From positions 362,972 to 426,971 of the forward strand of contig JAFGBS010000004.1 in the NCBI GenBank assembly GCA_016933055.1: 64,000 bases of DNA. The letters run 5' to 3'. Origin of the DNA: Promethearchaeota archaeon (GTDB taxonomy: Archaea > Asgardarchaeota > Lokiarchaeia > Sigyniarchaeales > Promethearchaeaceae). The translations under genes were made by a program, and so were the position numbers. Positions 37,580 to 45,542 of the stretch are shown here, one piece after another. The notes beneath the pieces are model-generated. The model ran no database searches and had not been told where the DNA came from. It was given only the letters and a program-made list of their open reading frames with translations. Position 1 is the first letter of the stretch. Every line of letters begins with the position of its first letter.

Positions 37580-38039
37580 AAATACTATTTGTGAGTAAGT
37601 CGTTAAATTTCCAACCTTTTTAAGCGGTTTCTATCATGGCAATTTTTGTCAAAACTAATGCTATCTGCCATTAAACCTTATATATGTATAATAGAGAAAA
37701 TGAAAAATAGGATTTTATTAATCAATATCTATCTGAGTTCTTAAGGCTCCGTTGGTAACGCAATCCATGTGTGTTTAACGTATTTTAGCGTAAAACGTCA
37801 AACCCGTTATCTAAAGCAAATTCAGTGGGTTTAGGTGTTCCGTTTTCCAAAAGTGCAATAATTTGCAGATAGGATACGAAAGCAGATACATTCCTACGAG
37901 ATACAGCGTAATACCTCTTTTTTCCTTCCGTGAGAGATATTAATAAACGTAATTCAGAAGTGCGGGTAGGTGGTGGGAATAAAGGAGCCCAAAGGCGAAT
38001 GCGTAGCATGAGCCTACTAGATAGTATGCAGAACCCGAT
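37580..38039. other. Intergenic region with hairpin copy C
   Basis: Contains the doubtful frame 37785-38009 and a third copy of the small hairpin (ATGC-GTA-GCAT at 37999-38009), flanked by GGC and GCC that can pair outside a GA/GA internal loop. Confidence 0.4.
37785..38009 (-). CDS. Doubtful 74-residue protein or gene remnant
   Basis: The C-terminal part (GKKRYYAVSRRNVSAFVSYL, then ENGTPKPTEFALDNGFDVLR) is protein-like. However, there is no promoter, the N-terminus is Pro-rich and odd, and the start codon lies inside hairpin C. It could be the end of a lost gene. No family recognised. Confidence 0.25.
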   Translation of the reverse strand: MLRIRLWAPLFPPPTRTSELRLLISLTEGKKRYYAVSRRNVSAFVSYLQIIALLENGTPKPTEFALDNGFDVLR

Positions 38040-38160
38040 AGGTATTGGAGGGGTTAACCCGAACCCTTTGGACCGAAGTACGTACTAGTAGTATCGATTC
38101 ACCCGAACCAAAAATTTTTGGATTAGGTAGGATAGATATTGATTAATCAATTTCGTACAC
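38040..38160. repeat. Cluster of perfect palindromes
   Basis: Within 101 bases lie GGGTTAACCC (38051-38060), AGTACGTACT (38077-38086), TACTAGTA (38083-38090), CCAAAAATTTTTGG (38108-38121) and ATTGATTAATCAAT (38138-38151). The last two are perfect 14-base palindromes. The region is free of genes and locally richer in G+C than its surroundings. This may be a protein-binding site, a decayed element end or a structured RNA region. Confidence 0.55.
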
Positions 38161-38971
38161 ATTACCCTAATCCGTACGAACTACGCTAAAAGCCTAGCCA
38201 TGGGATAATTGGGATAGGTTCTTTTGGCGTAGGGGTGCCTAATACCCATGAAATTTATCTATGGTTATCCCAACGAAAACCCTATTTGGGTAACGATTTA
38301 CCGTAGAAATAGGATAAAGTGAGAAACATGCCATAGAGGGAGCCCAATTCAGCATGTAGAATTTGGGATAATTCACGAATTTTAAAAAAAAATACTTACC
38401 AATTTTAAGCGTGTTTGTTTTAAAACGTGAATAATTATCATATCAAGATCTTAGATGTTGTTTAGTCGATATTTTATTCAAGAACCCCATAATGAGGATG
38501 TGCTGCAATATGCACCGGGATCTTGGGAACCTAAGCACTACAAGACAAATTAGAAGAACTTAAACACCAATGTATTGATATACCATTAATCATTGGGGGA
38601 AAGAAATACATACAGAGACTAAAATTAATTTCGCAACAAAAAGAGTGCTTGAAATTTTATTTCTAAAAAAACGCTCCTATCCACTATCTTATTATTAAAT
38701 TCTTGAACCTTCGGAATTGTGGATCCAGAGATAATTTTTCTTGTACTACGTTCATGGGAAAACGGAATATTTTAACAATCTTATAGGTTAGTGGTCTGTC
38801 AATTTTCGAGTAATTAACTTAAGTTTCGCCATTTATCTTGACATTCGGATTAAATGTGTTGTTTAAATACCTCTTTAGAAAAAGGAAATACCCTTCGGGT
38901 GTCAAAAAAGAATTTGAATACCCATTCTAGTAAAATGAATATCCTTATTAATCATACGGATATACAATATC
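38161..38971. other. 810-base gene-free region upstream of vapBC
   Basis: Begins with further short inverted elements around GGGATAATTGGGATAGG and GGTTATCCC (38190-38280). Around 38500-38640 scattered protein-like fragments (KYIQRLKLIS) suggest a decayed gene that I cannot name. A small ACCC-TTC-GGGT hairpin sits near 38890 before vapB. Confidence 0.35.
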
Positions 38972-39223
38972 ATGATGTCGCACCCCACTATTTCCATTGT
39001 TAACCGTAAGGGTATGGTTACTATCCCCTCCAATCTTCGAAAAAAGTATAATCTACAAGAGGGATCAGAAGTGGCCTTTCTAGATATCATGGGGAATTTA
39101 GTTCTTGTTCCAATTTTATCAATTGAGGAAATACGGAAGCAGATGCCGCCTGCAAAGGAGATGTTGAAATCCTACGAAGAATCCCGCAAACAGGAGATAC
39201 AATTGGAAAATAAACGCCTGTGA
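38972..39223 (+). CDS. vapB: VapB-type antitoxin, AbrB/SpoVT fold
   Basis: 83 residues. The swapped-hairpin DNA-binding domain is plain: SIVNRKGMVTIPSNLRKKY followed by LQEGSEVAFLD and GNLVLVP. The C-terminal helix (EMLKSYEESRKQEIQLENKR) would mask the toxin. The gene overlaps the PIN-domain gene by 4 bases (GTGA), the standard coupling of VapBC. It probably represses its own operon together with the toxin. The start could also be the next Met one codon on. Confidence 0.88.
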   Translation: MMSHPTISIVNRKGMVTIPSNLRKKYNLQEGSEVAFLDIMGNLVLVPILSIEEIRKQMPPAKEMLKSYEESRKQEIQLENKRL

Positions 39224-39654
39224 AAGCCATGAAAAAGAAGATTTGCATAGATACTGGGATAATGACCCAATATATTTCTTCAAGTCCTCCGGAACCGATT
39301 GTTAATATAATAAACCGAGTGATCAAGAGAGAAATTGAATGCTATATTCTTAAATCCGTGCTTATTGAGGTGTATTATCAAATATGTAAATGGAAAGGCA
39401 TTGAATTTGCTCGTAATGCATTAACTTCTTTCCAAAAAACCGTACCTTTTGTCCCCGTAGAATTAGATGATGGGTTAATCCAAACTGCCGGGATACTAAA
39501 GTGTCAGCATCGAACTACATTATCCTATATTGATTGTATGAGTATATCTTATTGTATAAATAACAAAATGGAATTTCACACTACCGAGAAAACCTTGAAA
39601 GGAATACAAGACGACACTTTGAACAAACTAAAAGTGAAAAAATATCGATTTTGA
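39220..39654 (+). CDS. vapC: VapC-type PIN-domain RNase toxin
   Basis: 144 residues from a GTG overlapping vapB, or from ATG 39229. The PIN acidic residues are seen as D11 (CIDTGIMTQY), the Glu in VLIEVYYQI and the Asp in LSYIDCMSIS. The fourth position reads FHTTEKTL, where most PIN domains have TxDxxF, so it carries Glu instead of Asp. VapC cleaves tRNA or rRNA when free of VapB. The pair lies in a stretch full of decayed genes and is probably a mobile-type module. Confidence 0.85.
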   Translation: MKAMKKKICIDTGIMTQYISSSPPEPIVNIINRVIKREIECYILKSVLIEVYYQICKWKGIEFARNALTSFQKTVPFVPVELDDGLIQTAGILKCQHRTTLSYIDCMSISYCINNKMEFHTTEKTLKGIQDDTLNKLKVKKYRF

Positions 39655-39829
39655 TGCACTGGATGGTAATTTTCAGAGTAATCAAATCAAGTTTCATCAT
39701 TAAGATATAATCGCTATTCAACCTCCGCGGTGGGTAACCGATACGAATCAATCTCTCATGGGATGAATTTTCTAATTATATCGATCGATACATACACATT
39801 ACGACACATAATTATTCTTTTCATTTTAA

Positions 39830-40132
39830 CTCAAGGGAAGTCTCATCCTTCCAGAAACCCAAGACGAAAACCTCTACCACACCTTATCCACGAATGCGGA
39901 AGTATTGCGTATCTATCATATGATTAAAATGACTGAAGCGCAAGGTCTTAATGTCCTTTATGAGTATTTGGAGCAAATGATGAATGATGCAAAGAAAACT
40001 GATGCATCTAAAACACTGAAGAATTTAGCTTCGGATCACGAGAAAAATGTGGAAGAAGTGCGTATCTTGGGGATTCTGGGTATAGTGGATAGGTTGTTTT
40101 ACTCTTTCTCTATTCCAATGGATACTCTTTAA
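39830..40132 (+). pseudogene. Fragment of a Hef/FANCM-type helicase gene
   Basis: One open frame reads LILPETQDENLYHTLSTNAE, then IYHMIKMTEAQGLNVLYEYL and KTDASKTLKNLASDHE. This matches the helical insertion/thumb region of archaeal Hef helicases (consensus HAxELLETQGxxALxxYLxxL...SKAxKxLxxD). A stop lies just upstream at 39827, the ATP-binding motifs are absent, and after DHE the sequence drifts. It is a fragment, not a working gene; the assignment rests on pattern memory. Confidence 0.45.
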
Positions 40133-40221
40133 GGCAGCATAAAAAGCCTTTGACATAATATCCTCTGACTAATTATTTTAGAAAAAAGAATTTTGTGAGT
40201 CTTTCAAGTACCATTAGATTT

Positions 40222-41055
40222 CTAGTCCTTCACGATGTGCCATCCGCATGTGTGGCAAAACGTGGCATCCGGAAGTAATTTTGTTCCGCATTTGATACAG
40301 AATCGTCCTGATTGGCTTTCATAAGGTGAGTATGTAGGGTCCTCTTCTGGAGGAGGATAATATTGAGGGGAGCCTTCTACCACCGGTTCGGTAATTCTCG
40401 AAATTAATGGTATTTTTTTGATGTTCGCACCTGTTATGAAATATCCGATAACGGAGATGACTGTTTTTGCTAATCCCAAAATTAGAATAACAACTAGCAT
40501 TACATCAATAGCAAACACAAAGACTGAAAGTATATCAAATGCTACAAATGCTATTCCGATTCCTGCTCCTATCGCAAGGAGCGTAGTTCCGTTCCGAATC
40601 TTTGCTTCGATTGGGGGACGGAGGGTTGCGCCATATTTTCCCAATCTAATCCACGCGATGATTTCAAAAATATACACGATAAGATACAATATATCGTAGA
40701 TAATCAAGCAATTCAACCAATTATGTGCATCCCACACAACTATATATGCAATATAATAGAAGACATTTGCAATTAAGGTGAGTATAAAAAACCCAATTAA
40801 CATGGAATAATATCCACTGAACGTATTGAGATTTAGAATCGTTTTGATCTTCTGATTATTAATTACCAGCACAATCAGTAGAATTACAGTTGTCACATCT
40901 AACAGTACTTGCAGAAAAAATCCTTCAAATCCTAAGAGTCCTAAAATAAATCCCAAGGCAAAACTTGCAATAGGCAATATTCCCAAGATAATTAACAAGT
41001 TTCCGAATTGCTCAAATCTTGGGGGATCTGGGTATGGTTGATACGTCATCTTCAT
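40222..41055 (-). CDS. Polytopic membrane protein with C-terminal zinc ribbon
   Basis: 277 residues with about six helices (for example LLIILGILPIASFALGFILG, LQVLLDVTTVILLIVLVI, YSMLIGFFILTLIANVFYYI), a Pro/Tyr-rich linker (QYYPPPEEDPTYSPYE) and a C-terminal zinc ribbon (FCIKCGTKLLPDATFCHTCG). Membrane proteins with such terminal ribbons recur in this window (compare 24824 and 61062). The role is unknown. The gene is isolated. Confidence 0.72.
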   Translation of the reverse strand: MKMTYQPYPDPPRFEQFGNLLIILGILPIASFALGFILGLLGFEGFFLQVLLDVTTVILLIVLVINNQKIKTILNLNTFSGYYSMLIGFFILTLIANVFYYIAYIVVWDAHNWLNCLIIYDILYLIVYIFEIIAWIRLGKYGATLRPPIEAKIRNGTTLLAIGAGIGIAFVAFDILSVFVFAIDVMLVVILILGLAKTVISVIGYFITGANIKKIPLISRITEPVVEGSPQYYPPPEEDPTYSPYESQSGRFCIKCGTKLLPDATFCHTCGWHIVKD

Positions 41056-41449
41056 CCCTCACTAGTCTATTGGATACTCGTTGAGGGACTATAAAAAAAT
41101 TTCGATAAGTTAGATTATCCCAGTGAAAGAATTAATTAAATGCTCTTTTCTATAGTAACTTTTTTTTTGATTTGTAATTACCTGCATTAAATTTTTGAGT
41201 AATCTCTGCTTTCACTGCTGCTCCATCCCCTGTCATGGAATCCAAATTTTTTCTGGATTTTTGCCATTTTGGGAAAGGAGACGCTGGTTGAGTGCCATTA
41301 AATCAATGGATCGTCTCCGATCGCATCTCCTTGCGTTCGTATCTTATTTGTGGTGTAGTGAGTGTTTCCGTAGTTTTAGTAATATTGTTTAGAAAAAATA
41401 CTCCAGAATTAACGAGATTGGCAAAATTTGGACTAAATAAATAATATTT
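41056..41449. other. Intergenic region with two hairpins
   Basis: AATCCA/TGGATT with a T-rich loop (about 41240-41256, followed by TTTTG) looks like a terminator on the plus strand. Further on, GGAGACG (41277-41283) pairs with CGTCTCC (41312-41318) around an inner CCATT/AATGG stem. A 65-codon frame here is not convincing. Confidence 0.4.
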
Positions 41450-42739
41450 TTATAGATTTTCGCTACTGGCGGGTGGAGTTTTTTCACTCGGAGGTTGGGT
41501 TGTATGAATCTCATCAAATTTAAAGATAGGAGTCGATAAACCTAGGATTATGAAAGAAATTATGGAAAGTATTGGTGTCAAGATAAATTGGAACCAAATC
41601 CCCGTAAATTCTGCAAGTGCTCCCCAAATAATTAAACCTAATGGCATAATTGATTTAATAAGGGTAAATAAACTGGAAAATATCCGACCTTGATATTCTC
41701 GCGGAATAACGATTTGTAAAATAGTGATCAATTGCGTGTCGATAAAAGTTATACACAATCCCAGAACAAACCCCACTACATAAATCGCCCAAAAATTCCA
41801 AGAAACCGTATTTGGAATTGCTGCGAGTGCTAAAAGCACGAATGAGTTTATAAATGCCCAGATAACCACCCCTTTCATTTTTGGCTGTTTTTTAATTAGC
41901 ATCAAGATTAGTCCCCCGATAAAAAACCCTACTTGAACAGAAGCCATCAAAAAACCAAATTCTCGTTCAAGTCCACCGTGATAATTTTGTAATAATAAAG
42001 GTAAAAGGCTAAACAAGGGAACCACAAAGAAATTGGCTAATCCAAATAGGATAAAAGGTGGTATTAATTTTGTTTCATGCATATATCGGACAGAAATTTT
42101 GAAATCCTCAAGAAAATGAAGTTTTCCGGTGCCTTGTGTTGCTACCCTTGGAATTTTCACGATTAACAATACAATCAGAGTCGGTACACACGTAATTACA
42201 TCAAACCAATAAATCTGGTTAATCGGCATAATTTGTATGAGGAATGCTCCGGCTATTGGGGTAACAATTGAGAGAAGTGCCATAAAAACCCGATCGAAAG
42301 CATTTATTTTTTGAATAAACTTCTTGGGCACCATTAAAGAGTTTAGACTAACTGCAACCGGCATCTGGAACCCTTGACATATTCCTCTAATTCCCATAAG
42401 AACTAAAATCTGCCAAATTTCGAAAATTCCGAAAAAGAAAAGCATTATCAGCACAAAAGTAGCAAATGCTTGAACCGCATCAGAAATGAAAAGAATTTTG
42501 TTCTTGGATCGCCGATCTGCAATCACCCCAGCAAAGGGGGATACAAGTATCATCGGCACCATATTCGATATGGTTGATAAAGATAGAATCAGAGAACTTC
42601 CTGTTTCGATTGTCAGAAACCATGTCACACTAAAGGATACGAGTTGAGAACCAATTAAAGAAATGTACTGAGTAGCCCATAACCATAAAAATTGCTTAAA
42701 AGTCTTTCTTGGGATGGACACTTCATTTAAGTTTTCCAT
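41450..42739 (-). CDS. Major facilitator superfamily exporter
   Basis: Start set at ATG 42739 (MENLNEVSIPRKTFKQFLWL); the longer frame from 42811 runs back over a decayed methyltransferase gene. 429 residues with twelve helices, and the MFS loop motif as GVIADRRSKNKIL after helix 2. The family style (LWATQYISLIGSQLVSFSVT, IPREYQGRIFSSLFTL) matches MFS_3/EntS-MefA exporters for siderophores or macrolides. The substrate is not predictable. The C-terminal tail is Ser/Pro-rich. Confidence 0.88.
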   Translation of the reverse strand: MENLNEVSIPRKTFKQFLWLWATQYISLIGSQLVSFSVTWFLTIETGSSLILSLSTISNMVPMILVSPFAGVIADRRSKNKILFISDAVQAFATFVLIMLFFFGIFEIWQILVLMGIRGICQGFQMPVAVSLNSLMVPKKFIQKINAFDRVFMALLSIVTPIAGAFLIQIMPINQIYWFDVITCVPTLIVLLIVKIPRVATQGTGKLHFLEDFKISVRYMHETKLIPPFILFGLANFFVVPLFSLLPLLLQNYHGGLEREFGFLMASVQVGFFIGGLILMLIKKQPKMKGVVIWAFINSFVLLALAAIPNTVSWNFWAIYVVGFVLGLCITFIDTQLITILQIVIPREYQGRIFSSLFTLIKSIMPLGLIIWGALAEFTGIWFQFILTPILSIISFIILGLSTPIFKFDEIHTTQPPSEKTPPASSENL

Positions 42740-42759
42740 ATGTATACCAAGAATTCCCG

Positions 42760-43179
42760 AATAAATATCCTTCGATATGTTATGCAGTGGAGATGTTGCT
42801 AGCGAATGCAAAATCCAAAGTACAAAATGCTACCTTCTTTCAAGCTAAAGCAGAATTATTATCCTTCGATTCAGAGTACTTCGATTACCTTTATTGTTCT
42901 TTCGCGTTTCATCATTTTACCAATGATGCTTAGGTACTCCAGAAGATGTATCGGGTATTAATGCCACTCGGGGATTGCTAAAAAACATTACCACAAGTTC
43001 TGAATTTCTGGATGGCCGGTATATCAATCAATTCTTTCCCGAATCCAAAAAAATTGACATTGATAGATGTGGAAAGCTACTTAGATTTTATAATCATTAG
43101 ATCGGTTGGATTAGCCTTCACTCATGCGAATTTTTTTTCCGAGTGTCTGTTTATACAGCCATTGTTTCACCATTCTTAA
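42760..43179 (+). pseudogene. Decayed SAM-dependent methyltransferase gene
   Basis: A single frame carries the C-terminal half of a class I (type 11) methyltransferase: AKSKVQNATFFQAKAELLSF, then YFDYLYCSFAFHHF, a TAG, YRVLMPLGDC, a TAA, and then an open stretch to TAA 43177-43179. The motif-I half is missing and the left part overlaps the MFS start. Two nonsense codons in one frame show it is dead. Its end touches the promoter of the reverse-transcriptase gene. Confidence 0.65.
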
Positions 43180-43183
43180 ATAG
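43174..43183 (+). promoter_or_regulatory. TATA-like box for the reverse-transcriptase gene
   Basis: TTCTTAAATAG lies about 25 bases before GTG 43201 and about 40 before ATG 43216. The spacing favours a short- or no-leader transcript starting near 43201. Confidence 0.45.
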
Positions 43184-43200
43184 ATATATATGTATGCATA

Positions 43201-44832
43201 GTGGTTTGCGATAATATGGATGCATTCCGGTATTCTTTATATATATCTGTAGGATTCGGGCTGTTGGTCTTTATTTGCTGCTTATTAAGTTCAAAAAAAA
43301 GGGCTGATTACGAGGATTATAGAAGGGAAAAATGGAACAAATATGTTTCTTTTCAAGACCCCGAGCTAAGAAAATCCTTGGAACACGATATCATTGTATC
43401 AACAGATGAAGAATTTGAGGCATTTTTGGTTTCTTTGCGTTCTTCGGTCAAGTATAGACGGGATAAAAACGGTTTACGCATTAGAAAAAACATATGCATG
43501 TTTATCAACAATATCTGGATGAATTCGTATTCGGAAAAAGGTAGAAAAATTTACAAACGATTGAAAAAACTAGAAGAAATTGTCCCATTACTCAAACGAG
43601 TTTATTTTGGGCCTAAATACACCCCCATTATTTATCGAGAACGAAAATATGAGAAATCCTATCAAAGGCGGAAGTTTAATTTCCCGCTCCAACCGGATTC
43701 CACGGCTCCAAAACTCGATACAATAATTGATGTAGCATATCACCTTCAAACCTCAATTCGCTTGATTCTTGCCATTATTTATACTCAATCGCATTCACGC
43801 GATCGTAATTATGTTAAAATCACTCAAATCGACAAGGCTTTGCATCAAAAGGGGAACTCTTACCTTAGGGTGGTTGGTTCTCCTATAGCTAGACATGTGG
43901 ATATTGATCAATCATTCATCTTAAAGGACAAGAGGGGAAAGGTCCCTAAAAACGCAAAAACAACCGATCCACAAGATGCTTATTTAGAATATAAAGAACT
44001 GGATAGTAATTTTTATACACGGAAAACGTTAGTAAAACCTAATGGCAGAAAACGATTAATAGCCGTTCCCAATGAGAAATTGCGATCCTTCCAGCGAATT
44101 ATCCTCAAGACTATTCTTGAAAAGGCAGCCCTTCCTGATGTGTGTACGGGTTTTACAAAGACTCGTTCTACCGTGACCAATGCAGAATTTCATGTGGGTG
44201 CGCAAACTCTAGTAAAAGTTGATTTGCATAATTTTTTCAATAACTTGTCTCTTGACCATGTATTTGAGGTATTCCGAGGATTTGGATATAATCGTCCTGT
44301 TTCGGGGATTTTGGCAAATTTATGCACGGATTATTACAGAAGTCGTCGGTATTTACCTCAAGGAGCATCTACAAGTCCCATGATTGCGAATCTGTACGCA
44401 TTGCATTTAGATAGACGTCTAGAAGGACTTGCGAACAAGTATGATTTGATCTACTCTCGATATGCAGATGATCTCACCTTTTCTTCTAAGGATCCCAAGA
44501 TTCGTGTAAGAACCTTTATCCAAGCGGTATACAAAATCATAAAAAGTGAAAAATTATACCCGAATTATCAAAAAACCAAAGTATATCGCAAGCAGCATAA
44601 AAAATCTGTTACGGGTATCACAGTAAATGAGAAAGTGAACATTGATCGAAAGTGGGTAAACGCATTTCGGGGTGAACTCTATCGCTATTCAAAATTCGGT
44701 GTGCCGGAAGAAGATAGGTTTAGAATCGTGCATCAAATGCACGGAAAATTTGCCTTTCTGAAAATGGTTAATCCTGAAGTTGCAAAGAAATATGAGACAC
44801 AAATATCCAAATTCATTGCTGAAAATTCATGA
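43201..44832 (+). CDS. Retron-type reverse transcriptase with membrane-anchored N-terminal extension
   Basis: 543 residues. Residues 11-30 form one membrane helix (YSLYISVGFGLLVFICCLLS). A charged, unassigned region follows to about 265. The RT domain covers about 270-543: YTRKTLVKPNGRKRLIAVP (motif 1), the region-X NAEFH at 327-331, DLHNFF at 341-346 with catalytic D341, LPQGASTSP at 385-393, YADD at 421-424 and the region-Y VTG at 470-472. NAxxH plus VTG is the accepted signature of retron RTs, against group II or DGR enzymes. Retron RTs copy part of a neighbouring structured RNA into DNA and guard an effector against phage. The start may be GTG 43201 or ATG 43216. No separate effector gene lies next to it; the N-terminal part could be the effector. 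The neighbours are a dead methyltransferase and the rnf pair. Confidence 0.88.
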   Translation: MVCDNMDAFRYSLYISVGFGLLVFICCLLSSKKRADYEDYRREKWNKYVSFQDPELRKSLEHDIIVSTDEEFEAFLVSLRSSVKYRRDKNGLRIRKNICMFINNIWMNSYSEKGRKIYKRLKKLEEIVPLLKRVYFGPKYTPIIYRERKYEKSYQRRKFNFPLQPDSTAPKLDTIIDVAYHLQTSIRLILAIIYTQSHSRDRNYVKITQIDKALHQKGNSYLRVVGSPIARHVDIDQSFILKDKRGKVPKNAKTTDPQDAYLEYKELDSNFYTRKTLVKPNGRKRLIAVPNEKLRSFQRIILKTILEKAALPDVCTGFTKTRSTVTNAEFHVGAQTLVKVDLHNFFNNLSLDHVFEVFRGFGYNRPVSGILANLCTDYYRSRRYLPQGASTSPMIANLYALHLDRRLEGLANKYDLIYSRYADDLTFSSKDPKIRVRTFIQAVYKIIKSEKLYPNYQKTKVYRKQHKKSVTGITVNEKVNIDRKWVNAFRGELYRYSKFGVPEEDRFRIVHQMHGKFAFLKMVNPEVAKKYETQISKFIAENS

Positions 44833-44851
44833 AACAAAAAAGAAAAAAGAA

Positions 44852-44986
44852 GTCCCTGCCAACAGATTTATGTTTTACCCTTGGTAAAATTCAACGAAAG
44901 ACGCTTATTTCGTTGAATATTGTTGATAATGTACATGTTCGTAGTCCACCACGATGGTTCATCGCAGCTCATTAGACGCCAGGGAC
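44852..44986 (+). ncRNA. Structured element downstream of the RT, candidate retron RNA (msr-msd)
   Basis: GTCCCTG (44852-44858) pairs with CAGGGAC (44980-44986), closing a 135-base unit 20 bases after the RT stop. Inside, CAACAG (44860-44865) can pair with TTGTTG (44920-44925). That stem encloses TTTTACC-CTT-GGTAAAA (44873-44889) and an 11-base perfect stem ATTCAACGAAA/TTTCGTTGAAT (44889-44918) with an 8-base loop. CGATG-GTT-CATCG follows (44952-44964). An outer repeat around short and long hairpins is the layout of retron RNAs, but those normally lie upstream of the RT. A complex terminator is the alternative. Confidence 0.5.
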
Positions 44987-45542
44987 ATAATATTCATACT
45001 TTCTATACTTTTATGCATAATTATTATTCTATTATTAAATAATCCTCAAAAGAAGCGATTCTCTTCTTTCAATATCTTAAGCTTTAGGACTCCTGCGTCT
45101 TATAGGTTTTAACCAGTGAAATATGGATTTTAGTTTAACTGGAACATCCGACATCGAACCGCAACCTTAGAGGTCTTTATAATCAATTGCGCGATTTTGC
45201 AAATCGTCTTTCTTTAACGAAAATATCCCAAATAATTTGCGTGCACCAATTGTGTTCCCAGCAATATTCCTGTCTTCATAAATATTCAGAAAGTGATTTT
45301 TAAGCAGTTAAGGCATAAAATGAGAATATCACAATACCAGGGAGAAACTGAATAAACTATGCCCAGAAATTTGCCATAGCTATTCCCAGATTTCCTGAAT
45401 ATATACCATTCGATATAAGGTTTATAAATTATCTGGTTACCCGCAATCTATTCGACTATTTACCTATGCACAATATTTCAACCACGGAAGAAAAAGAAAA
45501 TAGAGAGAATTGGGATGGACAGGTATACTTTCTTCCTCTCGA
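44987..45542. other. Intergenic region after the RT element
   Basis: T-rich sequence follows the structured element. On the minus strand about 45065-45275 a frame with one stop reads YEDRNIAGNTIGARKLFGIF and ...KPIRRRSPKA, which looks like the end of a decayed gene, possibly a transposase; I cannot assign it. The rest shows nothing. Confidence 0.3.

Noticed and set aside
41195..41392. 65-codon plus-strand frame
   Set aside because: Covers the two hairpins at 41240-41318 and its Cys/Ser/Trp-rich translation is not protein-like.
42931..42981. Stop codons of the methyltransferase frame as recoding sites
   Set aside because: One TAG and one TAA in a gene lacking its N-terminal half are better explained by decay.
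45065..45275. Possible transposase C-terminus (DRNIAGNTIGARKL)
   Set aside because: No zinc-finger cysteines, no inverted repeats and an internal stop; too little to call a mobile element.
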